Shown here: positions 13,855 through 15,772 of the stretch, piece after piece
How the letters are laid out: the number at the start of each line of letters is the position of its first letter
Position numbering within the stretch: position 1 is the first letter of the stretch
Assembly (NCBI GenBank): GCA_036381835.1
Contig: DASVCA010000054.1
Coordinates: 1 to 15,772 of the forward strand
From: DASULK01 sp036381835
GTDB taxonomy: Bacteria; Actinomycetota; Actinomycetes; Mycobacteriales; Micromonosporaceae
Reading direction: 5' to 3'
Length of the DNA: 15,772 nucleotides
The notes under the pieces: model-generated
What the model saw: the letters and a program-made list of their open reading frames with translations, nothing else
Told to the model about the DNA's origin: nothing
Databases searched by the model: none
Program-made: the position numbers and the translations under genes

Positions 13855-15075
13855 ATGGCCGGACGCAATTCAGGATGGGCGGCCGCGGCCGCGCTCGGGA
13901 TCGCCGCCGGTGGCGGCGCCGCCCAGTTGGGACTGGCCTACGGGCTGGAAATCATCGCCTGGCCTCCGACGGTCGAGTACGCCGGCGGCGACTGGACGGC
14001 GAGCATGGCGTGGGCGGTGTGGATCGCGGCCATGTCGACGGTCGTCGGCGCGGTCTGCGCACAGCGGCTGGTCCGGAGCCGATCCGACGCCGCCGACCCG
14101 AACCCGCCCGCCGCCCGACGGGCCACCGTCTCGGCCGTCGTCCACCGCGTCGCGCTCGCCGTGGCGGCGGCGCTGGGCGCGCTGGTCACCGTTGTACTGA
14201 TCGCGGTGCCCGCCCGATCCACCGCGGACACCGCGTCCGACACCGCCGTCTGGTACGCGGTCGCGGGGGTCGCCCTCGGACTGGTCGCCACGCTCTGGGC
14301 GCTGTCGTCGCGTCCCGCCGCGACCAATCTGATCGCCACCGGCTCCTGGATGTGGCTGCTCGGCGCGGCCGTTGTGATCGACGGGATCGTCTCGGCCCGC
14401 GCATCCCTCACCGTACCGCTCGGGGTCTGGCCGGTTACGGACGACCGTCTGTGGTTCCGTGACCACCTGCACTGGCCCACGGCCGCGCTCTCTCTCGCCG
14501 CCGCGCTGCTGATCGGGGCGCTGACCGCCCGTTCGTCGGCCAAACGACCGGAACGCCGGGTGGGTGCGGCCGTCTCCGGTCTGGCCGGTCCGGTGCTCGT
14601 CGCGGCCGCCTACCTGGTCGCCACGCCCCGGCTCGCGGAGGTCGCCGCCGGCCAGCGTTCCGCGCACCAGGCGGCCACCTTCGCGGTGCTGGCGGGTGTG
14701 ATCGGCTCCGCGCTGGTCGCGGCGCTCGCGCAGCGCGGGGAGAACCGTCTCGCGGAGAACCGTCTCGCGGCGGCCGAGCCGACACCGCAGACCACAGAAA
14801 CCCCGGCCGTGGAGACTCCGACTGCGGAGACTCCGGCTGTGGAGACTCCGGCTGTGGAGGCTTCGGCTGCGGAGGGCGCCTCCGCTGCGGCGGATGCCCC
14901 GACCGCCACGGCGGTCGTCGTGCCCAGCCAGCCGTCCGGCCCGCCTCCGGCGGCGGAGAAGAAGGCGACGGAGAAGAAGGGGGCCAAGCCGCGGCGTACC
15001 AGCCGTCGACGTACCGATCAGGTGGCGGACGGGGAGGCCGACCAGCCGTCGGACGACGGGGGCGGCGTCGCCTGA
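13855..15075 (+). CDS. Polytopic membrane protein with low-complexity charged tail, function unknown
   Basis: No family recognised. The 406-aa protein has about eight hydrophobic segments (near 9-34, 47-69, 97-118, 132-150, 158-180, 206-224, 238-257, 272-293), rich in Ala/Val/Leu/Gly. A tail of about 110 residues follows, probably cytoplasmic: ENRLA repeated twice (296-305), ETPAV-type pentapeptide repeats (about 314-338), an Ala/Pro stretch, and a Lys/Arg-rich EKKATEKKGAKPRRTSRRR segment before an acidic end. The start at ATG 13855 is supported by a -10 element 7 nt upstream (leaderless). An in-frame GTG at 13804 overlaps the previous stop as GTGA and would add 17 residues, but the added part is not hydrophobic and is less likely coding. 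It converges with the ligase-like gene, leaving 20 nt. Confidence 0.8.
   Translation: MAGRNSGWAAAAALGIAAGGGAAQLGLAYGLEIIAWPPTVEYAGGDWTASMAWAVWIAAMSTVVGAVCAQRLVRSRSDAADPNPPAARRATVSAVVHRVALAVAAALGALVTVVLIAVPARSTADTASDTAVWYAVAGVALGLVATLWALSSRPAATNLIATGSWMWLLGAAVVIDGIVSARASLTVPLGVWPVTDDRLWFRDHLHWPTAALSLAAALLIGALTARSSAKRPERRVGAAVSGLAGPVLVAAAYLVATPRLAEVAAGQRSAHQAATFAVLAGVIGSALVAALAQRGENRLAENRLAAAEPTPQTTETPAVETPTAETPAVETPAVEASAAEGASAAADAPTATAVVVPSQPSGPPPAAEKKATEKKGAKPRRTSRRRTDQVADGEADQPSDDGGGVA
14740..14769 (+). repeat. Perfect 15-nt tandem duplication (ENRLA x2)
   Basis: GAGAACCGTCTCGCG occurs at 14740-14754 and again at 14755-14769 without a mismatch, encoding ENRLA twice. Identity at synonymous sites implies a recent duplication. 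Confidence 0.85.
14794..14874 (+). repeat. 15-nt tandem repeat array in the membrane protein tail
   Basis: Units close to GTGGAGACTCCGGCT begin at 14809, 14824, 14839 and 14854, with a degenerate unit before (14794) and a partial one after (14869). They encode (V/A/T)E(T/A)(P/S)(A/T) pentapeptides. The middle units differ at only one or two bases; the array keeps the reading frame. Confidence 0.8.
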
Positions 15076-15095
15076 GTCGCCGTCGATCGCGGCCG

Positions 15096-15772
15096 CTATT
15101 CGATCGGCCAGGTGTGGACGGGCTCGTTGGTGCGCTGCAACTCGCCGTAGCGGTGCAGCATCCGGTGGAGTGCGGCCAACCGGTCGAGCCGGTCGCGGTG
15201 CTCGGCGATGCGTACCATCTCGGTCTGCCACACGGCCCCGTTGCGGCGGGCGAGGCAGCGCTGTTCGACGACGCCGAGCAGGCGGTCCCGGTGTGTCGGG
15301 TCGACGTCGAACCGGTCGAGACCGGCGGCCGCCTTCTCCAACAGCACGTCACGAACCAGGTCGGTGACGGGCACGTCGCCCAGCCTGGGCCAGTAGACGG
15401 TGGCGGCGAGCCCTCGGCGCGCCCCGGCGTGGAAGTTCTCCTCCGCCGCGCCGAACGGTAGCTGTGTCCAGATGGGCCGGTCGGCTTCGGCCAGTTCACG
15501 GGTGAGCCCGAAGTAGAAGGCGGCGTTGGCGAGCATGTCGATCACGGTGGGTCCGGCGGGCAGTACCCGGTTCTCCACCCGCAGGTGGGGGCGGCCGGAC
15601 ATGATGTCGTAGACGGGCCGGTTCCAGCGGTAGACGGTGCCGTTGTGTAGTCGCAGCTCGGCGAGTCGGGGTACGCCGCCGGCGCGGAGCACTTCGACCG
15701 GGTCTTCGTCGTCGCAGATCGGCAGGTGGGGCGGGAAGTAGCGGACGTTCTCCTCGAACAGGTCGAAGATCG
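15096..15772 (-). CDS. Glutamate-cysteine ligase-like protein (C-terminal part, gene continues off the window)
   Basis: The frame is open to the right edge, giving about 225 C-terminal residues; the start lies outside. The sequence resembles actinobacterial glutamate-cysteine ligase-family proteins (ATP-dependent carboxylate-amine ligase fold): NRPVYDIM, then HLRVENRVLPAGPTVIDMLAN, where the R-x-E-N-R core is typical of the active-site region of this family, and a helical end with FGAAEENFHAGARRGL. Related enzymes join glutamate to cysteine for ergothioneine or glutathione-type thiols, or ligate other amines; this family's substrate in Micromonosporaceae cannot be fixed from a fragment. A shorter start at GTG 15692 is possible but would cut through the domain. 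The TAG stop is 20 nt from the convergent membrane protein stop, with no strong terminator between. Confidence 0.78.
   Translation of the reverse strand, partial: IFDLFEENVRYFPPHLPICDDEDPVEVLRAGGVPRLAELRLHNGTVYRWNRPVYDIMSGRPHLRVENRVLPAGPTVIDMLANAAFYFGLTRELAEADRPIWTQLPFGAAEENFHAGARRGLAATVYWPRLGDVPVTDLVRDVLLEKAAAGLDRFDVDPTHRDRLLGVVEQRCLARRNGAVWQTEMVRIAEHRDRLDRLAALHRMLHRYGELQRTNEPVHTWPIE

Noticed and set aside
14740..14874. CRISPR-like array
   Set aside because: Units are directly adjacent 15-mers without spacers and keep an open reading frame, so this is a coding tandem repeat.
13870..15231. Minus-strand frame (453 codons) opposite the eight-TM protein
   Set aside because: Arg-rich composition, RSLHSRSLHS runs are the antisense of the tandem repeats, and it overlaps the ligase-like gene in another frame.

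Overview
The window comes from a high-GC actinobacterium. GC-rich third codon positions, long spurious antisense reading frames, GTG/TTG starts and protein signatures point to Micromonosporaceae (Micromonospora, Salinispora or a relative). The family assignment is an inference from recognised protein style and gene order, not from a database search.

Positions 1-8902, minus strand, hold the classic actinobacterial cell-wall growth and division phosphosignalling operon. In transcription order it reads fhaA, fhaB, pstP (PP2C phosphatase), rodA/ftsW, pbpA, pknA, pknB. Spacings are 5 nt, a 4-nt ATGA overlap, 27 nt, a 4-nt ATGA overlap, 1 nt and 19 nt, so the block is very probably co-transcribed and largely translationally coupled. 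PknA and PknB are membrane Ser/Thr kinases, PstP is the opposing phosphatase, FhaA and FhaB are phosphothreonine readers, and RodA/FtsW plus PbpA are the glycosyltransferase and transpeptidase making septal or elongation peptidoglycan. The 3' end of pknB looks frameshifted near position 123, and its reading frame leaves the window.

Positions 8903-9404 are non-coding apart from a complete tRNA-Leu(CAG) gene with encoded CCA and a strong hairpin behind it. The leader of the division operon lies here on the minus strand.

Positions 9405-11281, plus strand, hold a two-gene glycan module: an extended-SDR sugar epimerase/dehydratase whose catalytic Tyr position is Phe, overlapping by ATGA a WecG/TagA/CpsF-type glycosyltransferase. 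A perfect 17-bp hairpin (11293-11329) separates it from a convergent gene.

Positions 11345-13222, minus strand, encode a secreted subtilisin-like protease (signal peptide, I9 propeptide, S8 domain, Ig-like domain, P domain). An unusually AT-rich intergenic region follows (about 13270-13375), with TTAGA-type repeats.

Positions 13481-15075, plus strand, hold a small two-TM Pro/Thr-rich protein of unknown function and an eight-TM membrane protein of unknown function with 15-nt tandem repeats in its tail; the latter appears to be expressed from a leaderless promoter. The right edge (15096-15772, minus) is the C-terminal part of a glutamate-cysteine ligase-like enzyme.

I found no CRISPR array, insertion sequence, phage or new defence system. 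The most interesting points are the pknB tail frameshift, the Phe-for-Tyr epimerase, the AT-rich repeat region upstream of the protease, and the low-GC3 end of pknA.
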